This document shows, piece after piece, positions 54,660 through 64,000 of a stretch of DNA of 64,000 nt (positions are counted from its first letter, which is position 1; the number at the start of each line of letters is the position of its first letter). The notes beneath the pieces are model-generated. The model was not told the origin of the DNA, did no database searches, and saw nothing but the letters and a program-made list of their open reading frames with translations. The translations under genes and the position numbers were made by a program. This DNA comes from Gordionus sp. m RMFG-2023 (Eukaryota > Nematomorpha > Gordioida > Chordodea > Parachordodidae), in the NCBI RefSeq assembly GCF_954871325.1, contig NC_088775.1, forward strand, positions 61,853,561-61,917,560. The letters run 5' to 3'.

Positions 54660-54848
54660 TCACTCATCGGTTCTCCTAAATCTTCTTCTTGGCAAAGATC
54701 CATTTTCCCGACAGTTGAATATTTTATGTCCCAGACGACCACACAAGAAGCACGTTGGAAGAGTACGTTCTTGTTGCCTAAATACCGCATTTCGTTCTAA
54801 ATGAATACCTCCGGTACGAATAAACGGGGCACTGTAGAGTCGGGACAC
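54660..54848 (-). pseudogene. Gag-type zinc-knuckle scrap
   Basis: A short minus-strand piece with a CCHC knuckle (CFLCGRLGHKIFNC, CX2CX3GHX4C) and a basic Arg-rich tail, as in nucleocapsid parts of retroelement gag. It is isolated, without recognisable pol or LTRs, so it is a broken fossil of uncertain family. A plus-strand frame across the same area (54801-55073) has no recognised domain. Confidence 0.45.
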
Positions 54849-55314
54849 ATTAGGTACATTTCGACTAGTGCCCTCGCGGGATTACCAAAAGAGTCGGTGG
54901 CTAACACAATCAGGATTCCTTTGTCGGAAACAGGTGATAAAGCCTCGACAAGTGGGATAAGACAGCAAGCTCATTCAAGGACATCATCTGAAGTCCAAAG
55001 AATGGAAGAGCTCATGCTAGGGCAGAGCGATGATGAAAATAAAAATTCCGATCATCCTTTGGGAAAGGATTAGAAGTAATGATTATGATTTTTTTTTAAA
55101 CCTTGTTATTATTAATTTCATGTTTGTATATTGAAAATATTTTTGGAATTGTCGATTATTATAAATTAATGTTAATTAAAAAAAATTATTAATAAAATAA
55201 AAGGAATAAGCGTGTGATCAAAGCTTGCCCAATATCGATAAGCAGTTCTCAATTTATATCATATTTATTTGATAAAACATTAAGAATTTGCGGGGATTTC
55301 GATTTTTACTTTGT

Positions 55315-55400
55315 ATGTCATATTAAAGAACTATTATTAAGCTACATATTAAAATTTAAAATATTTCTCTAACAATTATTTCTCGAGGTAAACCTTGTAT
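55315..55400. repeat. Fragment of a long-TIR arm
   Basis: TGTCATATTAAAGAACTATT, ATTAAGCTAC and TTTCTCTAACAATTATTTCT followed by CGAG match the right arm of the 27567-29716 element (29440-29515). No terminus is present. Confidence 0.7.
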
Positions 55401-56060
55401 TTTTTTTTCTTAATCATTTTTTAAGATATTGCTATCCCTGATTTCCCACCATTTGTTTATCCCCGTTATTTGCAAGATGTTACCTTCCCTACCATCCTAA
55501 ATATATAAAAATTACGGAAGATTATTTTAAATTATTTCTTTATTAAATGTCGATTGGCTTGATGGTCATTAAATGAATAAAAAACATTATATAATAATTA
55601 ACAAAATTTTGAATACAAATTTTTTTTAAATTATTTTAATGGCAGTAAAAAAATTATAAAATATTTATAATAGATTAGATTAATTAATCACATGTGTGGT
55701 TAATTATTTTAGTAATAGAATAAAAAATGGTTAGGGTACCTTTTCAGGGGCAATTATTTTTGTTATTTTTAATGTTATTTTTTTATGCGATTTAAAAAAT
55801 TGTAAATAAAATATGCCATTTAAATTATATTTAAGAATATTTATTTGTGTTCTTTTTTTTATTTCGTGAATTTTCTAAAAAAATTGAAATACGAAATCTA
55901 TATCAAAAGTGTAATAAATATGGGAAGTGAATGTGATTAGTTAATGGGGTAAATAAGGTCGGTATTAAAAACTCTCATCTAACAATAATAACTTAATTTG
56001 GCTTTAAATTATAAATAAAAAGGTAAAACAATTATAAATCATTTAATAAAATAGCTTAAA
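55400..56060. other. Gene-free AT-rich stretch
   Basis: No coding frame or repeat recognised, apart from being the inner part of the foldback-like element. Confidence 0.4.
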
Positions 56061-56124
56061 CATATGACCCGGCCGAAGGCCGGGTGAAAGCTGGCCTAGG
56101 TACAGCTAAGGGAGATTAGGAAAA

Positions 56125-56166
56125 ATTTCCCCCCCCCTATAGGAAAATCCTTGATACGCCACTGCT
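56125..56166. repeat. hAT terminus with C run
   Basis: CCCCCCCTATAGGAAAATCC, TTGATACGCCACTG is the inverse of the CAGTGGCGT...GGGGG terminus used by the hAT at 15164-17092 (and part of it recurs at 1800-1835). Its left partner was not found. Confidence 0.6.
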
Positions 56167-56169
56167 TCC

Positions 56170-56790
56170 ATATTAAATCGGTACATACGTACAATTTTAC
56201 AAACTTTTATAATCATATGCATGATTTTTTGGTACTTGGTTGTCGGGGACAACCAATCAATTAAAGTTAATAAAAATTTATACCTATTAATTTAAATATA
56301 TTTTTATCTTTTCTCTATTTATATAAAAATAAAAGATGCCAATTTCCGAACACTCAAACTCAAAACTAAAACGAGAATACAATTTTAAAATATAATATTT
56401 TCTCACAAAATTAACATTATGTATGTTATAATTATTATTATATGTATTGTGTTTTTACTTGTCATTATAGATTATTATATACACAAAATAAAATATTCAA
56501 CTATATTTGAAAAAAAAAAAATTTTAAATTTATATTTTCTAAATTTAAAAAAAAAAATATTTTATTAATTGGTTTGGGATTTGTAAACTAAATTTTTTTA
56601 TTGGGTTGTTGCTATTAAGTATTGATATGGCACTGCTATATTGAATCAGGGTAACTGAATTCCTGCATAATTATATTATGAATAATGAGATCTAAATATA
56701 ACTGAAATTTTTGATAAAAATATTAAAATTTTTTCGAATAAAATAAAAATTTGTAAAAGGAATAATTTGTATTTTGTTTATTTTGATTAT
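56170..56790. other. Gene-free AT-rich stretch
   Basis: The inner flank of the foldback right arm. No feature recognised. Confidence 0.4.
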
Positions 56791-58716
56791 AACTTTTTAT
56801 TCTTAAATTCGGCTACAAAACTGATTGAAGCACTAACCTTTACTAACGAAGCATTAAAGAATGATATAAGTTTCATCGTTAGTGCTTTCATAATTTTCTA
56901 GCCGAAATTTGACCTCTAAAAATTATTTTAGCGTGTTACAATTTTTTCATAACGGTTAACAAAATAAATTACGGATTATAAATATACTAATTAAGCACTA
57001 AATAATGGCGAAAACTGGATGTTTAGTACTATTATAGTTTTTGTTTTGGCACGTCGAAATTATTTGTTTTTTTCGCAAATAACTTTTTATTCTTAAATTC
57101 GGCTACAAAACTGATTGAAGCACTAACCTCTACTAACGAAGCACTAAAGAATGATATATGTTTCATCGTTAGTGCTTTCATAATTTTCTAGCCGAAATTT
57201 GACCTCTAAAAATTTCTTTAGCGTGTTACAATTTTTTCATATGACGGTTAATAAAATAAATTACGGAATTTAAATATACTAAATAAGCACTAAATAATGG
57301 CGAAAACCGGATGTTTAGTACTATTATAGTTTTTGTTTTGGCACGTCGCCATTATTTGTTTATTTTTGTTTTTTTCGTGAATAACTTTTTATTCTTAAAT
57401 TCGGCTACGGAACTGATTGAAGCACTAACCTCTAACGAAGCACTAAAGAATGATATAAGTTTCATCGTTAGTGCTTCCAAAAGTTCGGCCAACTTCACGC
57501 CTAAATCGTGACGTCATAGTTTTTATGCTTATAACTTTTTTTTTATAAAGCGGTTAAGTAAATCAATAACAGAATTTAAATACACTAATTAAGCACTAAA
57601 TAATGGGGAAAACCGGATGTTTAGTACTCCTATAGGTTTTGTTTAGCACGTCGCCATTATTTGTTTATTTTTGTTTTTTTCGTGAATAACTTTTTATTCT
57701 TAAATTCGGCTACGGAACTGATTGAAGCACTAACCTCTACTAACGAAGCACTAAAGAATGATATAAGTTTCATCGTTAGTGCTTCCAAAAGTTCGGCCAA
57801 CTTCATGCATAAATCGTGACGTCATAGTTTTTATTTTGCTAATAACTTTTTATTCTTAAATTCGGCTACAAAACTGATTGAAGCACTAACCTCTACTAAC
57901 GAAGCACTAAAGAATGATATAAGTTTCATCGTTAGTGCTTTCATAATTTTCTAGCCGAAATTTGACCTCTAAAAATTTCTTTAGCGTGTTACAATTTTTT
58001 CATATGACGGTTAATAAAATAAATTATGGAATTTAAATATACTAAATAAGCACTAAATAATGGCGAAAACCGGATGTTTAGTACTATTATAGTTTTTTTT
58101 TGGCACGTCGCCATTATTTGTTTATTTTTGTTTTTTTCGTAAATAACTTTTTATTCTTAAATTCGGCTACGGAACTGATTGAAGCACTAACCTCTACTAA
58201 CGAAGCACTAAAGAATGATATAAGTTTCATCGTTAGTGCTTCCAAAAGTTCGGCCAACTTCACGCTTAAATCGTGACGTCATAATTTGTATTTAGCTAAT
58301 AACATTTTTTCCATATGGCGGTTAACTAATTTAATAATGGAATTTAAATACATTAATTAAGCACTAAATAATGGCGAAAACCAGATGTTAAGTACTACTC
58401 TAGTTTTTGTTTTGGCACTTCGCCAATATTTGTTTATTTTTGCTTTTTTCGTGAATAACTTTTTATTCATAAATTCGGCTACAAAATGGATTGAAGCACT
58501 AACCTCTACTAACAAAGCAATAAAGAATGATATAAGTTTCACGTTAGTGCTTCCAATCGACTTTTAAGCGTGAAGTTGGCACAAATTTTTATTTTTGCCT
58601 ACAACTTTTTTCCCTTAAATTCGGCTACTATTCGGATTGAAGCACTAACAAGCACTAAAAAATGACATATGATTCATCGTTAGTGCTTGTAATCGTTCGG
58701 CCAACTTCACGGACCT
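56791..58716 (-). repeat. Right arm: tandem repeats of the foldback-like element
   Basis: Six to seven inverse copies of the left-arm unit. TGACGTCA occurs at 57509, 57817 and 58274. The arm is 620 bp longer than the left arm, suggesting unequal exchange. A variant unit with CATAATTTTCTAGCCGAAAT and TGACCTCTAAAAATT alternates with the CRE-bearing unit, as in the left arm at 50500-50550. Short open frames here (57311, 58357, 58385) are repeat artefacts. Confidence 0.88.
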
Positions 58717-58725
58717 ATTTTTATC

Positions 58726-59644
58726 TTATAATTTTAATTTGAGGCATGATTAGGTACTTTATAATTGTAAAAGAAGATATTTTTAGATTGTTAAATTTTA
58801 ATTATTTATTTGTGATGATTATTGCTTCCCTATAAAAGGGAAGCGAAATTGTAAATTATCAATTCATTTTTTTAAATTAATTTTTTTTTAACAGTTAATT
58901 TTTTTCGTTTTAAAAATTATAATATTTTTTATTGGTTAAATAAAGAAAATTTGTAGTATATTAAGTAAGCAGCGGTCACAACAGCAATACATTGAACGTT
59001 TAAATTTAATAGTGTTATATATAGAGATAATAAAAATAATAATTATTTTGTTTATTTTCTATTTATATTATGATGATTGAATGCTATTTTTACCAAAAAA
59101 AGATTTTTTTGGACCTACAATAAAACAAAAACTCATATTATAAACCATATAACCTCCAATGGGACATTAAATTTAGATATAACGAAAAATTTGAATATGA
59201 TTGATATTATTTTAAATTATTTATTTTATGTATTTGTTTCTAATGAATTATAAAGGTAAGCACCAAAATTAAAACAATTTTAGTAAATTATATCATTAAA
59301 TGCGAAAATAACTATGGAAACATGAGAAAGGCAATCAAAAATTATTTATTAATATTGAATATTAAAAAGTTGACTTGAGATTATTCATGATTTTTTATTT
59401 AAATCAAATTTGATAATAGAATAATTTCCAAATTATGCCCAGTAGGAGAATAATTGCTGACTCAAAATTATTAATTGTTTATGATATTAAGCATATATCT
59501 TCCTATGGAATTTATTCATAAACCTAAAATTAGCAATAATATTGAAATGACTAAAACTTTATTGTCATTTTAAAATGTATGTAAATTTATAATGAAAAAA
59601 AATTAAATTTTTATGTTATCATTGTTTACATGAAATGCATGTTA
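58726..59644. other. Gene-free AT-rich stretch
   Basis: The spacer between the foldback-like element and the Helitron. No coding frame, RNA gene or repeat recognised. Confidence 0.5.
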
Positions 59645-59839
59645 TCTATATATATAATCACCGTAATCAAGAAATGCGTTTTCGTATATCCTTAATGGTA
59701 ATTTTTATTTTTCTTATCAACTTTTCTATCTTCTTAATGTTAATTTTTATTTTTCCTATCAACTTTTTATCTTCTTAATGTTAAATAAATCGATGGAGAC
59801 TATATCTCTCTAATGTTAAATTTTAAGAAAATTTTTTGT

Positions 59840-59912
59840 ACATAACGGGATTCGAACCCATGACTTAACGTTTTAAAGGCAAACGTTCTTCCCACTCAGC
59901 CACCTTCTATAT
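59840..59912 (-). repeat. tRNA-like segment in the Helitron
   Basis: The minus strand reads GGTGGCTGAGTGGGAAGAAC, then CGTTTGCCTTTAAAACG, then GGGTTCGAATCCCG. The A box (TGGCTGAGTGGG) and B box (GGTTCGAATCC) are near consensus and both the anticodon-like and T stems pair. The acceptor strands do not pair well and position 33 is not T, so it is a tRNA pseudogene or tRNA-derived SINE part rather than a working tRNA. Confidence 0.55.
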
Positions 59913-60693
59913 TTGTAATATAATCTTTCTTATATATGTTATTGTTATGCAATTTTATTTTTATTGGCTTATTAATCTTTATTTTTATTGACTTATTAAG
60001 CTCTTATTTTATTGGTTTATAGTTATTTATATTATTTAATTTTAAAATCAACCATTTTTTGTTTTAATTTAAAAAATCGTAACGAAATGATTACAACAGG
60101 ACATAATAGTTCATCTGCCAAAGGCCCCAAAATATAGGAGACAGTAATTAAAAAGATGTTTAATTTTTATAGATATTATTACAGAATAAATCACCACCAG
60201 GTTGGCACAAGATTTAAATCATGTTTGAGTTCACCTCTGGTTATCAGAAAATAATCAGTAATTAAACAGATGTTTAATTATTTTCTTTATTAACTAAGCA
60301 AACTTTATTTATTTATTTGAGATTCTTAAGATACAAAATATTTAAAAATGTAGGTAGATATTGATAAATTGGTACTGTATGTCATTTCCAGAGTTCAAAT
60401 ATTGTTTGAGATAAATTTTTATACTGGCATATTTTGGGGTGGTAATATGAGATTAATGTTTATTTTTCAATTGGCTAAATATAATTTAAATTTATTTGTT
60501 AAATCTAATTTATAATAAGTACTTAGGATTAGTGAGGAAGGTTAATTTTCTGGCATGGGAAGATATTGATAAATAGGTATTTTAAACTATTTGCAAAGTT
60601 CCCATATTGTGGTTGAGATAAAAAAAAAATTTTACTACCATATTTTGTGATAGTGAACGTATATTTTTCAGAAAATCTTTATGTAAGGAGTTT

Positions 60694-61165
60694 TAATGTT
60701 TTACAGCGACATGCTTTTGATCAGGTTATCCAGGCTATTGCCATACCTCAATTACTACCAGATTTTTCTATATAGATCCTCCTGGTGGATCAGGTAAGAC
60801 AACATATCTTTATAATACTCTACTACACTATCTTAGAGGACAACAAAAAAATGACTTACCCTTTGCTACCACAGGAATATCCTCCATACTTTTAACCTGT
60901 GTAGATTGTCCTGGGTTCAATTGCAACGATTTTAATCTTCCATCTCCTGACCCTATCACTCAACCTAATTTATATGACCCAATAATAGAAGCAGATGTCG
61001 CAATTATAATGTTAGCCAATCTAAATGTTTTACAGCGACATGCGTTTGATCAGGTTATCCAGGCTATTATCGATATCTCAATTACTACTAGCTATTTTTA
61101 TATAGATAATGGAAAAAAGAAATACTTTCAATCACCTTATTTAATAGAATTTACCTCCAAATTTT
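60694..61165 (+). pseudogene. Helitron PIF1-like helicase fragment
   Basis: One frame reads FFYIDPPGGSGKTTYLYNTL (Walker A GGSGKT), then LHYLRGQQKNDLPFATTGIS, SILLTC, DFNLPSPDP and EADVAIIM. LPFATTGIS and the ADV(I)IxDE-like block are Helitron helicase motifs; the DE of Walker B is replaced by LA. NVLQRHAFDQVIQAI occurs twice, once in another frame at 60694 and once at 61022, so the second copy came from an internal duplication or template switch. Its place after EADVAIIM is out of order. Confidence 0.85.
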
Positions 61166-61226
61166 AGAAAATTCACTGAATGTTCTCAAAAAAATTTTTC
61201 CTGTAATAGTTCATAATTTTTTTATT

Positions 61227-61255
61227 CCCGTCATTCTTGATGGGTTATCAACTAG
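61227..61255 (+). terminator. Helitron 3' hairpin and CTAG end
   Basis: An 18-base hairpin (stem CCCGTCA/TGATGGG with one G-T pair) is followed after seven bases by CTAG and a T. This is the replication-stop structure expected of Helitrons. Confidence 0.8.
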
Positions 61256-61549
61256 TTATTAAATATACAACTAAAGGGGGTAAACAGAAAGATTTTATTA
61301 TAATTTAACAACATATTAGGCTTAAAAAAGTGGAAGCAATTAATTAAGCGTGAACATCATGTTTAAATAATTATGTTGGAAATTTAATATAATAAATTTA
61401 AAAAAAAATTTATTATGATTTTACTAATTTCTACAATCATATGCTATAACATTTGGAGTTGAGTTATCACAGACCACTAATTAATTGGAATATTATAAGA
61501 AATAATCTAAAATGAATGAAGTTGTGAAATAAGCGTATCAGGTCAATTC
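61256..61549. other. Short gene-free stretch
   Basis: AT-rich sequence without a recognised feature between the Helitron end and the GCGAA array. Confidence 0.5.
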
Positions 61550-61886
61550 AGCGAAACTTTTATCGCGAAACACTTTTTCGCGAAACTTTTATCGCGAATG
61601 TCGTTTATCGCGAAGGAATTTTATAGCGAAGGCAATATCGCGAAACCAATTCCGCGAATTTTTTTCCGCGAAACTTTTATAGCGAAGACAATATCGCGAA
61701 CTTATTATCGCGAATTTATTTCCGCGAAACCATGACCGCGAATACTTTATAGCGAATACATTATAGCGAAACTTTGATCGCGAACTCGTTATAGCGAAAC
61801 TTTAATCGCGAACCATTTATAGCGAATTTTCTACCGCGAATGTATTTGCGCGAAATTATTATAACGAGCGCATGACCGCGAAAATT
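61550..61886. repeat. 14-bp (C/A)GCGAA minisatellite
   Basis: A six-base core CGCGAA or AGCGAA recurs at 61625, 61639, 61653 and so on to 61877: 19 units at exactly 14-bp spacing, with one altered core (AACGAG at 61863). Five looser units precede it (61550, 61564, 61579, 61593, 61609). The eight bases between cores vary freely (ACTTTTAT, ACCAATTC, TTTATTTC). A fixed core with free linkers at constant spacing looks like an array of binding sites. The density of CpG is striking in this AT-rich DNA. Non-coding: 14 is not a multiple of three. Confidence 0.95.
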
Positions 61887-63239
61887 GTGAATTCATTTTA
61901 AGTGAAATCGATATATTCAATATCAATTTACCAACTGAAGTTTCTTAAATCATAAACGCTAATGTTTTAAGAATATTTTATTACGTATTGTTTATTTAAT
62001 AAGCATGTAACCTCTATCTGATGTGATAGAAAATATATTAGTCTTCCTGGTCTCACTCACTCATGGTTGTAAGTATGGAGCGGATATTTTGGGTTAAGTT
62101 TTTAGCAGAATAAGTTAACCCCCCCCCAACATAAAATTTAAAAGTGTGCTTTATGTCATTTAAAGTAATACTTTATTTCTAATCTAGATAAAAAAAATAT
62201 ACTGAAAGCTAAGAATTTTTTATTGATTTTCTCAGATTATTTTAATTATAGAAAATTTTACTGATAATTAATGCCTCCTAATTACAATTTTGAGATAATG
62301 CACATCGATATAACTTTGATATAATAGTAACTAATTCATTTGAATATTATGACCTTTCCTTTTTCTTCTATTCGCATTTTAATAAATAGAAATAACTGCA
62401 AAGTTATGATTAATCAAAAAAAAAATTCAAAATATTCTAGATTACATAAATTTGTAATATTTATGAAGAATAAATTTTGGAAATAAATCATTAGATCTTC
62501 AATTATTTTAGTTTTTTATTTTTGCTGATTTCACAAGTCAAACTAAACAATATAAAAAAAAAATTAAAAAACGTAAAATAGTTTTCATCATTTTTTAAAA
62601 TAATACCAGTTCAATATAGCGTATTTGTGAAAACATCGCCAAACGCTTCTACTCAATTTGTAAGCACTTTTACTCATTTTTTCTAATAAAATGGAATTAA
62701 AAAAATCAGGGTTTTTTGAAAATAAATAGAAAATCCAAATCAAGAAAATAAAGATATTCCAATATCGGGAAATCAGGGCAAAATGGGTTAAGTGTTTATT
62801 TATTTACTTTTACATATTTTACCACGACAAGGGTGGGGGGGGGGGTTGATAAAAACATTTTCTAAATTTTGAGAGGAATATATAAATGAAGGATAATAAA
62901 AAATAATTATAAAAAGTGGCTATATTTTAATTATATTAAATAGGTGTATTATTCAATTTTCTCATTCATTTTGTAAATTGCAAAAATTTTTAGGCCCGGC
63001 CATACCTCCCATATTCTAAGAGTGAGGTGGGATTTTTAATGACTAAAGGATAAAAAGCGGGAAAGAGCCACAACTGCAATCCTTTTATATATTAATATTG
63101 GTGAATAATTTTTTTCAAATTATAATTTACAAATTTTGAATTTGAATATAAAGTCAAAATATATAAAAATTAGATCCAAATCTACATATTTATCGGAAGG
63201 AATTTATTTTATTTAAAAGTTTATTATATATGAAATAAA
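61887..63239. other. Gene-free AT-rich stretch
   Basis: C and G runs at 62119-62128 and 62833-62845 suggest hAT termini of the poly-G/C kind, but partners were not found. No coding region is recognised. Confidence 0.45.
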
Positions 63240-63425
63240 TTTTAACTCTTCGCAATTCATGTCAAAATTCTGCTTTACCATTAATTCGGCCTCTAATAAA
63301 TCAAATGAGACCGAAGAAAAATTTTTTCGCCTAATTATATTCATTAAACTCATTTCTGAGCCAGCATTTGAATGTAGAATTAAAAATAAATTTTTAAATA
63401 TTTTTTAGGCTTATATTTACATTTT
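63240..63425 (-). pseudogene. Possible hAT C-terminal scrap
   Basis: The minus strand reads FLILHSNAGSEMSLMNIIRR then KNFSSVSFDLLEAELMVKQN. HSNAxxExxxxxxRR followed by LxxxLxxK resembles the hATC end of a lineage with PHSNADxERxFSxVRK. No ATG, termini or other parts were found, so the call is weak. Confidence 0.35.
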
Positions 63426-64000
63426 TATTTAATTCTTTCTAAATATTCTAACTTGATCGTATCATTCAAAATCAAAGGTTTAAGCTATTTATATCTATAA
63501 TTACCATAATAGTTTGATAATTCTGAGTAACTTCTTTATATGCTTCAACTTGTGTATCACAGAGGAATAAACAAGATTTATATATTTTAATATCAGCGCC
63601 GTTAAATTTGGCGGCTGAATAGTTCTACGAACTAATTGTAAATTATATCATTATTTCTTGCTTTATTTGTACAATTGAGTATAGTAGCTCGTAAAAGGAA
63701 AAAACTATTAGTAACAAAATTTTGGCAAATCTATGATTTAAGCGACGGAAATAATTTATTCAGAAAATTTTATCGATGTTCCGTATTAATTATAATTTAA
63801 TTCGTTTAAGAGACAGTATAAAGAAAAAGTTTATTAGCAAAATAAGAAAAATTGCCTAATTTGGCATTATTGATAGAATGGAAAATAGCTGGTTTGCGCT
63901 AATATTTATTAATTCTTCAGTCATTTTTTTCACACACAAAAAGGTAATCGTACTATAAGAGAAATAAAATCTATATCTCCCATTAAAGCGTAAAACCAAC
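63426..64000. other. Gene-free AT-rich end of the window
   Basis: No feature recognised. Confidence 0.4.

Larger units (their letters stand above)
53845..56125. repeat. Perfect 38-bp inverted repeat pair
   Basis: 53845-53882 (TTTTTCCTAATCTCCCTTAG through TAGGCCAGCTT) is the exact inverse of 56088-56125. The right copy follows a GC hairpin, CCCGGCCGAAGGCCGGG (56068-56084), and ten bases later CTAG, a Helitron-like 3' layout. The intervening 2.2 kb contains a MITE, a gag-like scrap and an arm fragment. Exact identity over 38 bp in such a decayed region argues for recent origin or exchange. Confidence 0.75.
49796..58716. mobile_element. Foldback-like element with tandem-repeat arms
   Basis: An 8.9-kb element flanked by a 9-bp direct repeat ATTTTTATC (49787-49795 and 58717-58725). 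Its ends AGCTCCGTGAAGTTGGCC and GGCCAACTTCACGGACCT are inverse. Both arms (49796-51097 and 56791-58716) consist of tandem units in mirror orientation. Each unit holds GAAGCACTAACGATG...GTTAGTGCTTC. Nine-bp duplications and long arms made of subrepeats are features of foldback and Mutator-like elements. The 5.7-kb centre holds Helitron-like sequence, a possible gag-type scrap and MITEs, but no transposase that I can recognise. Confidence 0.85.
59645..61255 (+). mobile_element. Helitron with both ends and helicase scrap
   Basis: The 5' end TCTATATATATAATCACC follows an A. The 3' end is a hairpin CCCGTCATTCTTGATGGG (61227-61244), then TTATCAA and CTAG, followed by T. Insertion between A and T, a TC start and a CTRR end after a hairpin are the Helitron hallmarks. 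Inside is a PIF1-like helicase piece (60694-61165) and a tRNA-like segment (59840-59912). There is no Rep/HUH domain, so this 1.6-kb copy is non-autonomous. Confidence 0.85.

Noticed and set aside
54801-55073. 90-codon plus-strand frame (STSALAGLPKESVANT)
   Set aside because: Composition is plausible, but no domain is recognised and it overlaps the zinc-knuckle scrap on the other strand; left unassigned.
57311-58567. Short frames in the right foldback arm
   Set aside because: Same repeat artefact as in the left arm.
61550-61886. CRISPR array
   Set aside because: Units of 14 bp with 8-bp linkers are far too short, and the DNA is eukaryotic with spliced genes and hAT elements.

Overview
This is a very AT-rich animal nuclear window, almost entirely transposable-element (TE) debris, in which I can support one intact-looking host gene and part of a second. 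The host gene is an ADCK5-type UbiB/ABC1 atypical kinase on the minus strand (10112-27527; seven clear GT-AG exons and a possible short eighth). Its conserved core aligns throughout with animal ADCK5, but its N-terminal exons are not in view. A MADF-like exon (39060-39306, minus), with BESS-like sequence just beyond it, also points to an invertebrate animal. The crowd of hAT elements, Helitrons, LINEs, an LTR element and long-inverted-repeat elements fits an arthropod or similar invertebrate, but the species cannot be told from this window.

Layout. 0-10 kb: a short hAT with perfect 8-bp target duplications; a region of direct repeats; then a hAT MITE split by a Ty3/gypsy element with matching LTRs. 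10-27.5 kb: ADCK5, whose last two large introns (7.0 and 7.8 kb) are packed with nested hATs, MITEs, a near-perfect 373-bp foldback MITE and pieces of a long-TIR transposon family. 27.5-33 kb: a 2.15-kb long-TIR element with transposase remains, then ZMYM1-like hAT debris. 33.0-37.8 kb: a 4.8-kb formerly autonomous hAT (BED finger to hATC dimerisation domain) invaded by LTR-element fragments and carrying a 133-bp exon/intron tandem repeat. 38-41.4 kb: a Harbinger fragment, a MITE, the MADF exon and a LINE 3' half. 41.5-49.4 kb: a second long-TIR element that contains a LINE 5' half, several hATs and a Helitron 3' end. 49.8-58.7 kb: an 8.9-kb foldback-like element whose arms are built of tandem repeats and which is flanked by a 9-bp duplication. 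59.6-61.3 kb: a Helitron with recognisable 5' and 3' ends and a PIF1-helicase fragment. 61.55-61.9 kb: a GCGAA minisatellite with exact 14-bp spacing. The last 2 kb hold little beyond a possible hAT C-terminal scrap.

The most interesting items are the foldback-like element with CRE palindromes in its arms, the long-TIR family with a DFSENY/FSDG/PCD transposase (possibly DDD, Sola-like), the 14-bp GCGAA array, and an apparent autonomous/non-autonomous relationship among hATs ending in TAGAGATCTGCA-type termini. All reading is by eye; no database search was run.
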